From Adlercreutzia hattorii (GTDB taxonomy: Bacteria; Actinomycetota; Coriobacteriia; Coriobacteriales; Eggerthellaceae), in contig NZ_AP022829.1 in assembly GCF_011405655.1 (NCBI RefSeq), forward strand, positions 2,651,001-2,715,000: a stretch of 64,000 bases of DNA, given 5' to 3'. Shown piece by piece: positions 34,279 to 43,901 of this stretch (the stretch's first letter is position 1; each line of letters starts with the position of its first letter). The notes beneath the pieces were generated by a model, which had not been told where the DNA came from, made no database searches, and was given only the letters and a program-made list of their open reading frames with translations. The translations under genes and the position numbers were made by a program.

Positions 34279-35097
34279 CTAGTCGTCTTCCTTGCGAGCC
34301 TTGTCGTACTCCTCCTTGAAGGCGGAGAACATGCCGCTGGCGCGCTTGATCTGGCGGCCCGTGGCGTAGGCCCCCTTGTTCACAGCTTTGCCCGCAGCCT
34401 TGGTGGCAGTGGACACGGCCGGCTTCACGGCCTCTACGGTCTCGCGGGCGCGGTCGGCCACCACGGCCGTGGCCTCGCCGGCCTTCGCGGCCAGGCCACC
34501 CTCGACGGCAAGCTCGGCCACCTCGTCGGACACGAGGATGGCGCCCAAAATCGGCTCTTCCCCCTCGTCCTGCCCGTTCACGGAAAGCGCCGTGCCGATG
34601 CCGCGCTTGAAGCCGCGGATGAGGTGCCCGGGGATCTCGCGAACGCCGAGCAGCGCGTTGGCCGTGGCCCCCTGGGTCACCGTGAGCGAGCGCACCTCGC
34701 CGGTCTTCGGATCGAAGGACACGTCGCCCACCGTGCCGTACACGGTGCCGTCCTCGCCTATGACGGGCAGCCCCGCCCACAGCACGCAGTCATCGTAGTT
34801 CACGCCCATGGCCTTGCAGGCGCCTTTGCCCGTGGCTTCGGGGGCCTGGGACACCACGATACGGCCGTCCACCACGTCGTAGCCGTTATAGGCCACGAAC
34901 ACGTCCTTGCGGCGGAACATCCACAGCAAGTCGGGGCGTTTCACGATGAAGCCGACAAAGCGGCGCTGGGTGGGGTGGAACACGCAGTGGCGCACCTTCC
35001 CGAGCCGCTTTACCGCCTCAGGTTTCTTCGGCGTGCTCTTGTCGAGAAGCACGCGCTTTCCAACGATCTCGCCCGTGGTGCCGTATCGCTTGGCCAT
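34279..35097 (-). CDS. PRC-barrel domain protein
   Basis: A 272-aa protein with two PRC-barrel-like beta segments (about 8-75, EIVGKRVLLD to DVFVAYNGYDVVDG; and about 105-165, GLPVIGEDGTVYGTVGDVSFDPKTGEV style). The C-terminal third is a helical, Lys/Ala-rich amphipathic tail (TKAAGKAVNKGAYATG). PRC-barrels occur in RNA-processing and photosynthetic-complex proteins; here the role is unknown. It lies 3 nt downstream of a YtxH-type gene, so both probably belong to an envelope or stress pair. Confidence 0.8.
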   Translation of the reverse strand: MAKRYGTTGEIVGKRVLLDKSTPKKPEAVKRLGKVRHCVFHPTQRRFVGFIVKRPDLLWMFRRKDVFVAYNGYDVVDGRIVVSQAPEATGKGACKAMGVNYDDCVLWAGLPVIGEDGTVYGTVGDVSFDPKTGEVRSLTVTQGATANALLGVREIPGHLIRGFKRGIGTALSVNGQDEGEEPILGAILVSDEVAELAVEGGLAAKAGEATAVVADRARETVEAVKPAVSTATKAAGKAVNKGAYATGRQIKRASGMFSAFKEEYDKARKEDD

Positions 35098-35100
35098 GAT

Positions 35101-35673
35101 TTACTTCTCGTCCTTCTTGCCCTCGGCGGCCTTCGCCACCTCGCCGGCGGCTTCCTTCACCTCGGCGGCCGTCTCCTTGGCGCCTTCCTCGGCCGTGGCG
35201 GCGGCATCCTTGGCGGCTTCCTTGGCCGTCTCGGCGACGTCCTTGACGATCTCGGCGGCGTCGGCGTCGGCATCGGCGTTCTTGGCCACCTGATCGGCAA
35301 TGCGCTGACGGGCGGCTTCGATCTTGTCGCGCAGCTCGTCGCCCTTCTCGTTGATCGTCGGGGAGATGTTGCTGGCGGCCTCCTGGATGGTGGCGGCCAC
35401 ATCGGCCCCGCGAGCGGCGGCCTCGGAGGCGATCTCCTGGCCACGGGCCGTCACGTTGTTCACGACCTCGGCACCCTTGGTGGCCGCTTCCTGGTAGATG
35501 TGCTGGGCCCCGGCGGCGGCGGAATCGCCCCACTGCTGGGCGTTGCCCGCGAACTCGCCGGCTTTGTCAGCCACCATGGCGCGCGTCTCGGCGCCAGAAC
35601 GGGGCGCGGCCAGCAGAGCTGCAACGGCGCCAACGACGCCACCGATGAGGAACATTCCGAATTTGTTGGCCAT
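35101..35673 (-). CDS. YtxH-domain protein with long amphipathic helix
   Basis: A 190-aa protein. AAAGGAGG precedes ATG 35673. The first 30 residues match YtxH (KFGMFLIGGVVGAVAALLAAPRSG), a single membrane-inserted helix. The rest is a long Ala/Glu/Lys-rich region with 11-residue-like periodicity, as in LEA-type stress proteins. It is the first gene of a pair with the PRC-barrel protein. YtxH proteins are linked to general stress in Firmicutes; the same is only inferred here. Confidence 0.8.
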   Translation of the reverse strand: MANKFGMFLIGGVVGAVAALLAAPRSGAETRAMVADKAGEFAGNAQQWGDSAAAGAQHIYQEAATKGAEVVNNVTARGQEIASEAAARGADVAATIQEAASNISPTINEKGDELRDKIEAARQRIADQVAKNADADADAAEIVKDVAETAKEAAKDAAATAEEGAKETAAEVKEAAGEVAKAAEGKKDEK

Positions 35674-35720
35674 AACTGCCTCCTTTATCGACAGAGTATC
35701 AGGTTCGCCCATTATAGGCG

Positions 35721-35743
35721 GAGAGCCCCGCGCGGGGGCTCTC
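35721..35743. terminator. Hairpin between YtxH and ddl genes
   Basis: A 9-bp perfect stem GAGAGCCCC / GGGGCTCTC with a 5-nt loop, about 90 nt past the ddl stop on the minus strand. It is a likely end of the serS-ddl transcript. Confidence 0.6.
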
Positions 35744-35830
35744 GCTGCTCATTGCTCACCTTACGGTAAACAAGTTGTAATTCGTCATAGATGAGGAAAT
35801 CTCTCAGAGAAAACCTCAGTCCGTGCGAAC

Positions 35831-36832
35831 CTAGAAACAGGCACCGCGGGCGTAGGCCTCGTTCACGAGCGTGTCGAGCACCGCGGGCAGCGACAGCCCC
35901 GCCGCCGCGCAGGCCATGGGGAACAGGGAGCGCTCGGTCATGCCCGGGGACACGTCCACCTCGAAGCAGCGGGCCGCGCCGCCGTCCCAGATGAGGTCGA
36001 CGCGCCCGAGATCGCGCACGCTGTAGGCGCGGTAGACTTCCAGCGCCGCCCGCTCGATTTCCGCGCGGATTGCCTGGGCATCGGCCGCGTTGGGGGAAAG
36101 CGACTCGTCGCGCACGGGGCAGAAGAACTCCACAGCGTCGTCGGCCATGCGGGCCGCCGCGTCGTAAAAGCCCTCGCGAGCCACAATCTCTACCGGCGGC
36201 AGCGCGTGGGCGTCCCAGCCGGTGCCGAGGATGGACACGGAAAGCTCCACGCCATCGACCCACTGCTCGATGTTCACGGCCTCGTCGTAGGACAGCGCAT
36301 CGAGCACCGCCTCGCCCAGCTCCTCCTGGCTTTTCACCTTGTGCACGCCCAGGGCGCTGCCGCCGTGGGCCGGCTTCACGCAGACTGGATACCCGCCGAT
36401 GACGCGGTCGGCCACCATATCGAGCGCCGTGGCCGCACCCATGCCCTTGAAAGCATCGCGCGCCAGGTAGACACCCTGGGGCCAGGACGCGCAGCCCTCC
36501 TCGCCAGTCAGGTCGCGGTACTTCGCCAGCGACGAGTGCAGGGCGTCCTTGTTCCAAGCGCGATGGCAGACGCTCGCCGGCGAGCCCACGAACGGGATGC
36601 CGAGGAACTCCAGCAGGCTTTGGATGGTGCCGTCCTCGCCGTGCTTGCCGTGCAGGGCGTTGTACACCACATCGGGCCGCTCGCTGCGCAGCGTGGGAAC
36701 CAGATCGGCGTTGGTGTCCAGGGGCACCACCTTGTGGCCGGCCTCTTCCAGCGCCTCGCACACCACCTTGCCGGAGGCCAGCGACACCTCGCGCTCGAAG
36801 GACTTGCCTCCCATGAGCACTGCAACTTTCAT
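35831..36832 (-). CDS. ddl: D-alanine--D-alanine ligase
   Basis: A 333-aa ATP-grasp enzyme of the usual Ddl length. Landmarks are VLMGGKSFEREVSLASG, NALHGKHGEDGTIQSLLE, GSPASVCHRAWNKDAL, CVKPAHGGSALGVHKV, VDLIWDGGAARCFEVDVSPGM. The last motif normally reads EVNxxPGMT; here Asp replaces the Asn that helps bind magnesium, and Tyr of the omega loop is not obvious. It makes D-Ala-D-Ala for peptidoglycan. It is the last gene of an operon beginning at serS, 40 nt after the aminotransferase. Confidence 0.93.
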   Translation of the reverse strand: MKVAVLMGGKSFEREVSLASGKVVCEALEEAGHKVVPLDTNADLVPTLRSERPDVVYNALHGKHGEDGTIQSLLEFLGIPFVGSPASVCHRAWNKDALHSSLAKYRDLTGEEGCASWPQGVYLARDAFKGMGAATALDMVADRVIGGYPVCVKPAHGGSALGVHKVKSQEELGEAVLDALSYDEAVNIEQWVDGVELSVSILGTGWDAHALPPVEIVAREGFYDAAARMADDAVEFFCPVRDESLSPNAADAQAIRAEIERAALEVYRAYSVRDLGRVDLIWDGGAARCFEVDVSPGMTERSLFPMACAAAGLSLPAVLDTLVNEAYARGACF

Positions 36833-36872
36833 ACACGTCTCCTTTGTTGTTGAAACTCCTCGGGGGCGGCCT

Positions 36873-38309
36873 TTATTCTGCCGCGGCTTCCTGCGCCTCG
36901 GTCACCTTCTCCTCGGCGATCTCGATCTGCTCGGCATCGCCTTCGCGGGCCTGCATGACCGCTTCCTCGTTCTGCTCGGAATCGACGATGACGTCCTTCC
37001 AAGAAGTGGCATTCTCGTCCATGGCTGCATCCTTTCTGTCGTAGCCGGGCAGCGCGCCGGCCTCAATGAACACGCGGTAGAGTTCGAGGCGCTCCTCGAT
37101 CACCTTCGCCAGGCGTCGGATGGCCTCGGTGATGGATTCGGGCGTCTCGAAGCTGAAGTTCACGCGCATGGAGTTGCGCCCGGTTTTGCCATCGGGGAAG
37201 AACGAATTCCCCGGCACATAGGTTACGCCCGACTCCAGCGCTTCGGCAAGCATCGAATCGGTATCCATATAGTCCGGCAGCGTAATCCAGAGAAACATGC
37301 CGCCGGCCGGATGCGTCCAGGTGGCCTCGGGCGGGAAGAACTCGTCGAGGGCCGCCAGCATGGCGTCGCGGCGCTCCTTGTACAGCGCGATGAACTTCTG
37401 CAGCGTGCGCTGCCAGGCGACATCGGCAAAGTAGTGCTGCACGACCAGCTGGTCGAAGGCGCTGCCGCACAAATCGGCACCCTGCTTCACCAGGTTGATG
37501 CGGGCGAGCACGGCCTCAGGCGCGGCAATCCAGCCCGTGCGCAGCCCCGGCCCCAGCATCTTCGAAATCGTGCCCAGGTAAATGACCGAATCGTCCATGG
37601 CCTTCAGGGGCACCTGGTGGCCGCCGTCGTAGCGGAGACGGCCGTAAGGATCGTCTTCCACCACCATGAAGTTGTACTCATGGGCCAGCTCGAGCAGGCG
37701 GCGCCGGCGCTCGGCCGTCATGGTGACGCCGCCGGGGTTCTGGAAATTCGGGATGGTGTAGCAGAACTTCAGGCGCGGGTTGTCCTTGCCGATGCGCTTG
37801 AGTTCCTCTTCCAGGAGATCCATGCGCATGCCGTCCTCGTCGAAGGGGATCGCGCGCACATCGGGCTCGAAGGCGGAGAAGGCCTGCAGCGCCCCCAGAT
37901 AGGTGGGGCCCTCGGTAATGATGATGTCGTCGGGGTCGATGAAAGCCTCGGCGATGAGCGTTAGGGCCTGCTGGGCGCCCGTGGTGACGAGCACCTGGTC
38001 GGCCTTCACGCGGATGCCCAGATCGCGCATCATGTCGGCGAGCACCGCGCGCAGCCCGGCGAGCCCGTCGGTGGGGCCGTACTGCAGCGATACTGCGCGG
38101 GCCTCGGGGCTCTCAATGGCGGCCAGCGTGGCGCGGCGAATGTCCTCCTCGGGCAGAAGCGACACAGCGGGCATGCCGCCCGACAGCGAGATTACATCGT
38201 CGCGCGTAGCGGCGGCGAACAGGTTGCGCACGGCCGACGGGCGCATCTTGCGCACGCGTCGGGCGATCTTGTCGCCGGTGGTGTCGAAGGTGATGTGAGC
38301 TGACGACAT
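36873..38309 (-). CDS. PLP-dependent aminotransferase (class I, 2-aminoadipate/aromatic type)
   Basis: About 478 aa from ATG 38309; a TTG 9 nt earlier lies closer to GGAAGGGA and could add three residues. It is a fold I aminotransferase like the catalytic part of MocR proteins but with no HTH: ISLSGGMPAVSLLPEED, LQYGPTDGLAGLR, TTGAQQALTLIAEAF, YTIPNFQNPGG, PLP Lys in GTISKMLGPGLRTG. A 60-residue acidic tail (QNEEAVMQAREGDAEQIE) is an unusual extension. The substrate is unknown. It sits just upstream of ddl, so a D-amino acid or wall-precursor link is possible. Confidence 0.88.
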   Translation of the reverse strand: MSSAHITFDTTGDKIARRVRKMRPSAVRNLFAAATRDDVISLSGGMPAVSLLPEEDIRRATLAAIESPEARAVSLQYGPTDGLAGLRAVLADMMRDLGIRVKADQVLVTTGAQQALTLIAEAFIDPDDIIITEGPTYLGALQAFSAFEPDVRAIPFDEDGMRMDLLEEELKRIGKDNPRLKFCYTIPNFQNPGGVTMTAERRRRLLELAHEYNFMVVEDDPYGRLRYDGGHQVPLKAMDDSVIYLGTISKMLGPGLRTGWIAAPEAVLARINLVKQGADLCGSAFDQLVVQHYFADVAWQRTLQKFIALYKERRDAMLAALDEFFPPEATWTHPAGGMFLWITLPDYMDTDSMLAEALESGVTYVPGNSFFPDGKTGRNSMRVNFSFETPESITEAIRRLAKVIEERLELYRVFIEAGALPGYDRKDAAMDENATSWKDVIVDSEQNEEAVMQAREGDAEQIEIAEEKVTEAQEAAAE

Positions 38310-38310
38310 C

Positions 38311-38712
38311 TTATTCAACCGTCCCTTCCAGAAGCGCCAAGGCGTCCTTCAGGGCGCCCAATGCGATGAGGTCATCGGTAAAGTTTACTGTAACACGGGC
38401 CAAACCGTCCCGCTTCGAGAGCCATTCCGTCGTACCTACAAACGTGGCATCGGAGGCGCAAGCGGGGTTCGCAGCCTGCAAATCGATGACCAGATGCTCC
38501 AGCGCGTGAGGCAGCGACGTGCGGGCGAGCACCTCGGCAAAGGGGGCGTCCTCGTCATTCAAGCAGGTGTGGAAGGCGAGGGAGGGGCGCGCGGCAAGCA
38601 GCCGATCGGCGCCGCACGTGCCCAAAGAGGCATCCGCGCCCTCGGGCACGCGCACGAGCAGGGCCATGCGATCGCGCTCGAAGGCAATGCGCTCGACGGC
38701 GAGCCTAGGCAC
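38311..38712 (-). CDS. Small protein resembling the cyanophycin synthetase N-terminal domain
   Basis: About 133 aa from GTG 38712, which overlaps the upstream gene end by 8 nt. No better start is seen. The segment LPHALEHLVIDLQ, then GTTEWL, then VNFTDDLIALGALKDALALLEG recalls the HVxEHxxxELQ...GxT...Dxx(A)xxALxxAL pattern in the N-terminal domain of cyanophycin synthetase and related Mur-ligase-like proteins. That domain without the ATP-grasp and ligase parts is unusual. The match is by pattern only. It lies in the serS-ddl operon. Confidence 0.55.
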   Translation of the reverse strand: MPRLAVERIAFERDRMALLVRVPEGADASLGTCGADRLLAARPSLAFHTCLNDEDAPFAEVLARTSLPHALEHLVIDLQAANPACASDATFVGTTEWLSKRDGLARVTVNFTDDLIALGALKDALALLEGTVE

Positions 38713-39541
38713 GGTCGTCAGCTTTGTCCGAGGTGTCGGGGGCCGGCGTGGCATCGGCCTTGTCGGGCTCTGCGCCGCCGTCGTCGTTGCCGGATTTCGA
38801 GCCATCACCGGTGTCGGCCTTGGCATCTTCGCCAGCCGTGGCCTCGGGCGTGTCAGTCGCCTCGGGAAGCGACGGCGTTCCCGTGGGCGTGCGGCTCAGC
38901 AGCGTGACGCCCTTGGCCTCCTCCTCCGGAGCCAGCACGCGCCCCTGAGCGGACTCGGTCAGCGCGCGCAGCGTCCAGGCGATATCGTCGCCCAAGGTGT
39001 CGGCCGCCGAGAAGTCGCCATCCACCAGAGCCAGCTGGTTGCGATCGAGCGAAAATCGGTAGCGGCCGCCGCCCTTCAAGTTGCCGAAGGATAGCTCGAA
39101 GGTTTTATCCTGGTCGTTCAGCGCATAACGGTAGGACACATCATCAGTCAGCTGGATGCGATCCTCGGTGATGGTGATGGGCGTAGCCGTGCCGGCCAAA
39201 TACCAGGTGCCCGCGAAATCGGCCGCATCGTCCTCGGAGAACCAGCGGAGCCACGCGAATCCGCCCGCCGCCGCACCGACAAGCAGCACGACAACGATAA
39301 CTACGGACACCACCGCCACCCGCACCGGATGGCGGCGCTTGCGAGAAGGAGCGCTGGAGCGGCCTTCTCTCCCCTTCCGCACCTCGCGACCGGCATCGCC
39401 TTCGCCGGACGGCACCGCGCGACGAGACGACGGCTTCTGCGCCGTGGCGGCTGTCGTCGCAGCGGAGCGGAAACGACCCTCGGCAAGCGGCCGGCCGCCG
39501 GAACCGGTCGGCGCGCCCGCCGCCGGCGACTGCTCTTCCAT
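38705..39541 (-). CDS. Membrane-anchored protein with disordered tails
   Basis: A 278-aa protein. Residues 1-70 are basic and disordered; about 72-95 form one TM helix (VRVAVVSVVIVVVLLVGAAAGGFAWL). A roughly 110-residue beta-rich outer domain follows (GTWYLAGTATPITITEDRIQL, then YRYALNDQDKTFELSF, RYRFSLDRNQLAL), similar in style to lipocalin-like or DUF-type DKNYY domains. The C-terminal 70 residues are Asp/Ala/Thr-rich and disordered. It starts 6 nt after serS ends. The function is unknown. Confidence 0.75.
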   Translation of the reverse strand: MEEQSPAAGAPTGSGGRPLAEGRFRSAATTAATAQKPSSRRAVPSGEGDAGREVRKGREGRSSAPSRKRRHPVRVAVVSVVIVVVLLVGAAAGGFAWLRWFSEDDAADFAGTWYLAGTATPITITEDRIQLTDDVSYRYALNDQDKTFELSFGNLKGGGRYRFSLDRNQLALVDGDFSAADTLGDDIAWTLRALTESAQGRVLAPEEEAKGVTLLSRTPTGTPSLPEATDTPEATAGEDAKADTGDGSKSGNDDGGAEPDKADATPAPDTSDKADDRA

Positions 39542-39547
39542 GGCTCT

Positions 39548-40843
39548 TTAGACCTCTTCCGGCCCGATCACCGTCTTGCCGCCCATATAGGGAACGAGCA
39601 CCTCGGGCACCGTGATGGTGCCGTCGGGATTCTGGTAGTTCTCGATGACGGCGGCCATGGTGCGGCCCACAGCCAGACCCGACCCGTTCAGGGTGTACAC
39701 GAAGCGGCTGCCCTTGAAGTTGGCCGGGTCGCGGTACTTGATGTTGGCGCGACGGGCCTGGAAGTCGGTGCAGCAGCTGCAGGAGGAGATCTCCTTGTAG
39801 GCGCCGTAGCTGGGCAGCCACACTTCCACGTCGTAGGTCTTCGCGGAGGAGAACCCGATGTCACCGGTGCACAGGCTGATGACGCGATAGGGCAGCTTCA
39901 GCTGCTGCAGGATGTTCTCGGCGTCTTCCACCATGGATTCCAGCTCGTCGAAACCGGTCTCGGGCGTGGCGAACTTCACCATCTCCACCTTGGAGAACTG
40001 GTGCACGCGAATGATGCCGCGAGTGTCGCGACCGGCACTGCCCGCCTCCTCGCGGAAGCACGGGGTGAAGGCGCAGTAGTGCAGCGGCAACGAATCGGCG
40101 TCGAGCACTTCCCCGGCATGCAGGTTCGTCAGCTGCACCTCGGCCGTGGGAATGAGGTAGAGGCCCTCGGTGGTATGGAAGAGGTCCTCCTCGAACTTCG
40201 GCAGCTGGCCCGTGCCCGTGAGCGTGGCGGCGTTGGCAAGCGCCGGCACCCACCACTCCTTGTAGCCGCGGGAGGTGTGCTGATCCAGCATGAAGGCGAT
40301 GAGCGCGCGCTCGAGGCGGGCGCCGGCACCACCGAGCACGTAGAAGCGGCTCTCAGCCAGCTTCACGCCACGCTCGAAATCGATGATGTTCAGGGCCGGG
40401 CCCAAATCCCAGTGGGCCTGCGGCTCGAAGCCCTCGGCGGCGAAATCGCGGGGCGTGCCCCAGCGGCGCACCTCGGGGTTGTCGCTCTCGTCCTCGCCCA
40501 CCGGCGTGGTGGCGTCCACCATGTTCGGAATGGAGAGCATGAGCGCGTCCATGGCGGCCTCGGCCTCGGCGCGGGCATCGCCCAGGGCGGTAAGCTTCTC
40601 GTTGATCTGGCGCACCGTCTCCTTGGTGGCGTTGGCTTCGTCGGTCTTGCCCTGGCCCATGAGCGCGCCGATCTCTTTCGACAGCTTGTTGCGCTCGGCC
40701 TGCAGGGCCTCTTCCTCGGCGATGACCTCGCGGCGCTGCACATCAAGGGCGGTGAACTGCTCCGGCGAGAAGGAGGCGTGGCGGTTCTTCATCGTTTCGG
40801 CGACCTCGTCGAGGTGCTCGCGTACGTACTTGATGTCCAGCAT
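39548..40843 (-). CDS. serS: Seryl-tRNA synthetase
   Basis: A 431-aa class II synthetase of the usual length. The N-terminal coiled-coil arm (about 25-100) binds the tRNA-Ser variable arm. Motif 2 is in [21 protein letters not shown] style and motif 3 near the C-terminus in [23 protein letters not shown] 40843 is chosen over the upstream frame because the family begins [18 protein letters not shown] precedes it. No T-box leader was seen in the 170 nt upstream. It heads an operon that runs through to ddl. Confidence 0.97.
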   Translation of the reverse strand: MLDIKYVREHLDEVAETMKNRHASFSPEQFTALDVQRREVIAEEEALQAERNKLSKEIGALMGQGKTDEANATKETVRQINEKLTALGDARAEAEAAMDALMLSIPNMVDATTPVGEDESDNPEVRRWGTPRDFAAEGFEPQAHWDLGPALNIIDFERGVKLAESRFYVLGGAGARLERALIAFMLDQHTSRGYKEWWVPALANAATLTGTGQLPKFEEDLFHTTEGLYLIPTAEVQLTNLHAGEVLDADSLPLHYCAFTPCFREEAGSAGRDTRGIIRVHQFSKVEMVKFATPETGFDELESMVEDAENILQQLKLPYRVISLCTGDIGFSSAKTYDVEVWLPSYGAYKEISSCSCCTDFQARRANIKYRDPANFKGSRFVYTLNGSGLAVGRTMAAVIENYQNPDGTITVPEVLVPYMGGKTVIGPEEV

Positions 40844-41012
40844 GGGGCGGCTCTCTTTCACAATGATCGGTTGCCTGGGACGCCGACGATCCGGCGGTTT
40901 TCAATGCGGCCCAGTATAGCACCGCCCGCTGACGCGGGCGGGAAGTCTTCGGGTGCGGCGGGCGCAGGCGGGCAGAAGTCAGGCTGAGGGTTTTCGCGCG
41001 GCCGGGGCGAAG

Positions 41013-41207
41013 CTATTCGCTTTCGTCCTCGTCGTCATCGAACAGCGACCAGTCGTCCTCGGTCTTCTCGTGGTTCTTGAACTGCTTGCGCGTCTTGCGC
41101 TCCAGAATGAAACACACGATGATGCTGATCACAAGACCGCCACCGACCAGAATGCCGATGCCGGGCATGGTCTCGAACAGAAAATGGTACAGCTCTTCGA
41201 TGTTCAT
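41013..41207 (-). CDS. Small single-span membrane protein
   Basis: A 64-aa protein: a short N-terminal helix, one TM span at about 17-36 (GIGILVGGGLVISIIVCFIL), then a charged cytosolic tail ending in an acidic patch (DWSLFDDDEDESE). It lies between the kinase gene and serS on the same strand. No family is recognised. The hydrophobic-acidic layout resembles small accessory subunits of membrane complexes, but no partner is evident. Confidence 0.65.
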   Translation of the reverse strand: MNIEELYHFLFETMPGIGILVGGGLVISIIVCFILERKTRKQFKNHEKTEDDWSLFDDDEDESE

Positions 41208-41305
41208 AGGTCGCTATCTCGCCTTCTTCGCCTACGCCGCTCGCGCCGCGGCAGGTGGGTTCGTCATTGGTGCTGTCAGTATACTATGACCTGCAGGGAA
41301 GTGGC

Positions 41306-43705
41306 CTACTTCTCTTCTTCCACATACCATTCTTCTTCGGCCCAGCGGGCGCGATCGGGGATGCTCATGACCGCGGCCAGGATGCCGAGAACGCCGGGCA
41401 CCAGCGCTCCGAGCAGTGCCGCCGGAGCGGGTAGCCACGAGCCGCCGAAGGAAGCGAGATGGGCCGCCGCGCACGCACCGAACATGAGCACCACGGCAGC
41501 CATCACCGAACCGGCGATGTCGAAGGCACGGGTGCCGCGCACGCACAAGAGGCTGTAAAGGCCCGCAGCGGCGATCCAGCTTGCGCCCACGACCCAGGTG
41601 GCCGGCTGCGACGCCACCGCCAGGCACCCTGCCGCCGGGTTGCTCGAGAAGCCGAGGTGCATGACCGCGTCCCAGTTCATGATGTCGACCGAGCCGCAGC
41701 CGGCCATGATGAGGGCACTCGCGAAGGCGAAGGCCGCCGTAATGACCGATTGCAGCACCGGCAGCAGCACGCCGCACGTCACCGGCGAGGCCGCCGCGAA
41801 ACCCACGGAGCCGAGCAGCGGCTGCATGAGCGCCGAGACCGCCTGGGCGGTGCCGCGGCGGCCCACGAAATACCACCACGCGCCCGTAGCCGCGGTGAGC
41901 AGCACCGCCGGCACCCAGGCGCCCGCGCCGGCAAGCCCCACCACAAAGGCTCCGTAGCCGAACAGAACGCCGATGGAAGGCCTGATGGCAGCCACTAAAG
42001 CACATACGGCGATCACCACCCCGTAGGCAATGGGGGCATCGGTGGCGAGCCCCATGGCAGAACCCGGAGTGAGGTGCAGGTTCGCCATGCCCGCCGCCGC
42101 CAGCAACGCCACGGCCGCAGCGGCCACGATACGGCCCGCAATGGCGGCGCCGCGCAGCCCCAGGCGGTCGACGAGCGGGGGCAGGGGCTCCCAAGCACGC
42201 TCCGGCTCCTCGGCAGCCAGCTCTTCCATCTTCCCATTCACGATGTCGGCGAGCACCCGCTTGCCCTTCTTGGCATTGCCCAGATAGGGCGAAAGCGCGG
42301 CCGCAAAGGCGGCCACATCCTCGTAGCGCTCGTCCATGTCGGGATCGAGAGCGGCGAACATGACCTCGTCGGCCTCGGCGTCCAGCTCGTCCCAGCACAG
42401 CGACGGCAGCACGAGCTCCGCCTCTTCGATGGCCTCCTCCGCCGCGTCCAGATCATCAGCGAAAAACGGGTTCGAGCCCGTGAGCATCTCGTAGGTGAGA
42501 CTCGCCAGGGCCCACTCGTCGGTGCGCACATCGAGCGGCTCCTGGCGCATCTGCTCCAAGGGCATGTAGCCGATGGTGCCGCCGCCCGTGGTGCCCGATC
42601 CCGTGGCGTCCATGAGGGCGGCCAGGCCGAAATCGGCCACTTTGGCCTGGCCCTTGCCGTTCACGATGACGTTTTCCGGCTTGATATCCAGATGCAGGGT
42701 GTGCTCGCCGTGGGCCACCTCCAGGGCATGGGAGACGGCTGAAAACACGGCGGCCACCACATCCAGCGTGATATCGTCGTCCACCTCGTCGATGATTTGC
42801 GCGAGCGTCTTGCCCTCGACGTATTCCATGATCACGTAGGCACTGCTGCCCTCCACGGCGCAGTCGTACACGGTGACGATATTCGTATCGGACAGCTTCG
42901 CGACGGAGCGAGCCTCCTCCAAGCCGGGGATGTGCTCGAACAGATCCAGCTCGTCTTCGGCGTCGGGTTCGGGCTCTTCGACGATGACCCGCGAGGCGCG
43001 CACGCCGCGCAGATGGCGCACGTCCACCGATTCGGCATCGGGGGTGGCCCCGGTAGCATCGGGCGCCTCTTCCACCACAGTCTGCGGCTCATAGAGCACC
43101 TCGGGGGCGTGGCGCGTCTTGCGGCTCACCCGACCCGTGAGGCGCGCCGGCCCGCGCCGCCGACCGGCGAAGTCGGTCGTGGAGGCGTTCCAGGGAATGA
43201 GGGAGTCCTCCCACTCCCCTTCGCCTTCCACGTCTTCTTCGGCGGCGGCATCGTCCCACTCTTCCCAGGGCGGCACCTCCTCGGAGGCGACACGCCGTGA
43301 AGCAGCCGCCGTCGCGGATCGGCGCCGACGGCGCTCGTCGCGGGCCGCCAGGAAATCGGGGTCGGCGGGGAAGGCGGCCGCCGACGAGCTGCCAGCAGGA
43401 TCGCCCGCGGTGGCACCCATGCCTGCACCGGCGGCCGAGACTGCACCCGGGCCCGCATTCCGACCAGCGACCCCCGTCTCGGCGCCCGATGCCCCTGCTT
43501 CTACCTCTTCCAAATCCGCCGCCATGCGCGCCTCGAGAGCCTCGAGGCGAGCAGCGGCCAGCTCGTCTTCGGAAAGCTCGATGCACTTGATAGCCACATC
43601 GCGCTTGAGATGCGTGTCGAAAGCGTGCACCACCGTGCCGTAACCGCCGGAGCCGGCCTGGTCGATGACGCGATAGCGATCGAGTATGAGGGGGGATCGT
43701 GCCAT
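41306..43705 (-). CDS. Ser/Thr protein kinase with large N-lobe insertion and membrane domain
   Basis: A 799-aa Hanks-type kinase. The glycine loop is GSGGYG (18-23) and the catalytic Lys is K40 (VAIK). Before helix C, at about 45-260, is an insertion of roughly 216 residues: Ala/Gly-rich, Arg-rich and acidic stretches with no recognised fold. The catalytic loop is HLDIKPEN at 338-345, so the usual Arg of HRD is Leu, and DFG is at 358-360. After the kinase (to about 510) come roughly eight hydrophobic segments. AGAGAGG precedes the start. No PASTA domain is present. It may sense membrane state; substrates are unknown. Confidence 0.9.
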   Translation of the reverse strand: MARSPLILDRYRVIDQAGSGGYGTVVHAFDTHLKRDVAIKCIELSEDELAAARLEALEARMAADLEEVEAGASGAETGVAGRNAGPGAVSAAGAGMGATAGDPAGSSSAAAFPADPDFLAARDERRRRRSATAAASRRVASEEVPPWEEWDDAAAEEDVEGEGEWEDSLIPWNASTTDFAGRRRGPARLTGRVSRKTRHAPEVLYEPQTVVEEAPDATGATPDAESVDVRHLRGVRASRVIVEEPEPDAEDELDLFEHIPGLEEARSVAKLSDTNIVTVYDCAVEGSSAYVIMEYVEGKTLAQIIDEVDDDITLDVVAAVFSAVSHALEVAHGEHTLHLDIKPENVIVNGKGQAKVADFGLAALMDATGSGTTGGGTIGYMPLEQMRQEPLDVRTDEWALASLTYEMLTGSNPFFADDLDAAEEAIEEAELVLPSLCWDELDAEADEVMFAALDPDMDERYEDVAAFAAALSPYLGNAKKGKRVLADIVNGKMEELAAEEPERAWEPLPPLVDRLGLRGAAIAGRIVAAAAVALLAAAGMANLHLTPGSAMGLATDAPIAYGVVIAVCALVAAIRPSIGVLFGYGAFVVGLAGAGAWVPAVLLTAATGAWWYFVGRRGTAQAVSALMQPLLGSVGFAAASPVTCGVLLPVLQSVITAAFAFASALIMAGCGSVDIMNWDAVMHLGFSSNPAAGCLAVASQPATWVVGASWIAAAGLYSLLCVRGTRAFDIAGSVMAAVVLMFGACAAAHLASFGGSWLPAPAALLGALVPGVLGILAAVMSIPDRARWAEEEWYVEEEK

Positions 43706-43901
43706 AGGGGCAAAACCTCTCTTGGGTACGTTTCAGGAGTGTTTTCGAGGTGTGGCCATTCTACCATTGAGACATCGCCCATGCGATGGCGGTTTCGCGG
43801 GAAGCGCACCGCAGGGGACGGGCGCGCCAGAGCTCCAACCTGGCAACTGGGAAGCCTTGTCACCGCCAGGAGCCCCAAGCACGACAAACTTTTTTCCATT
43901 T

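Noticed and set aside
40844-41012. T-box leader upstream of serS
   Set aside because: No TGGNACCGCG-like antiterminator bulge or specifier loop could be found.
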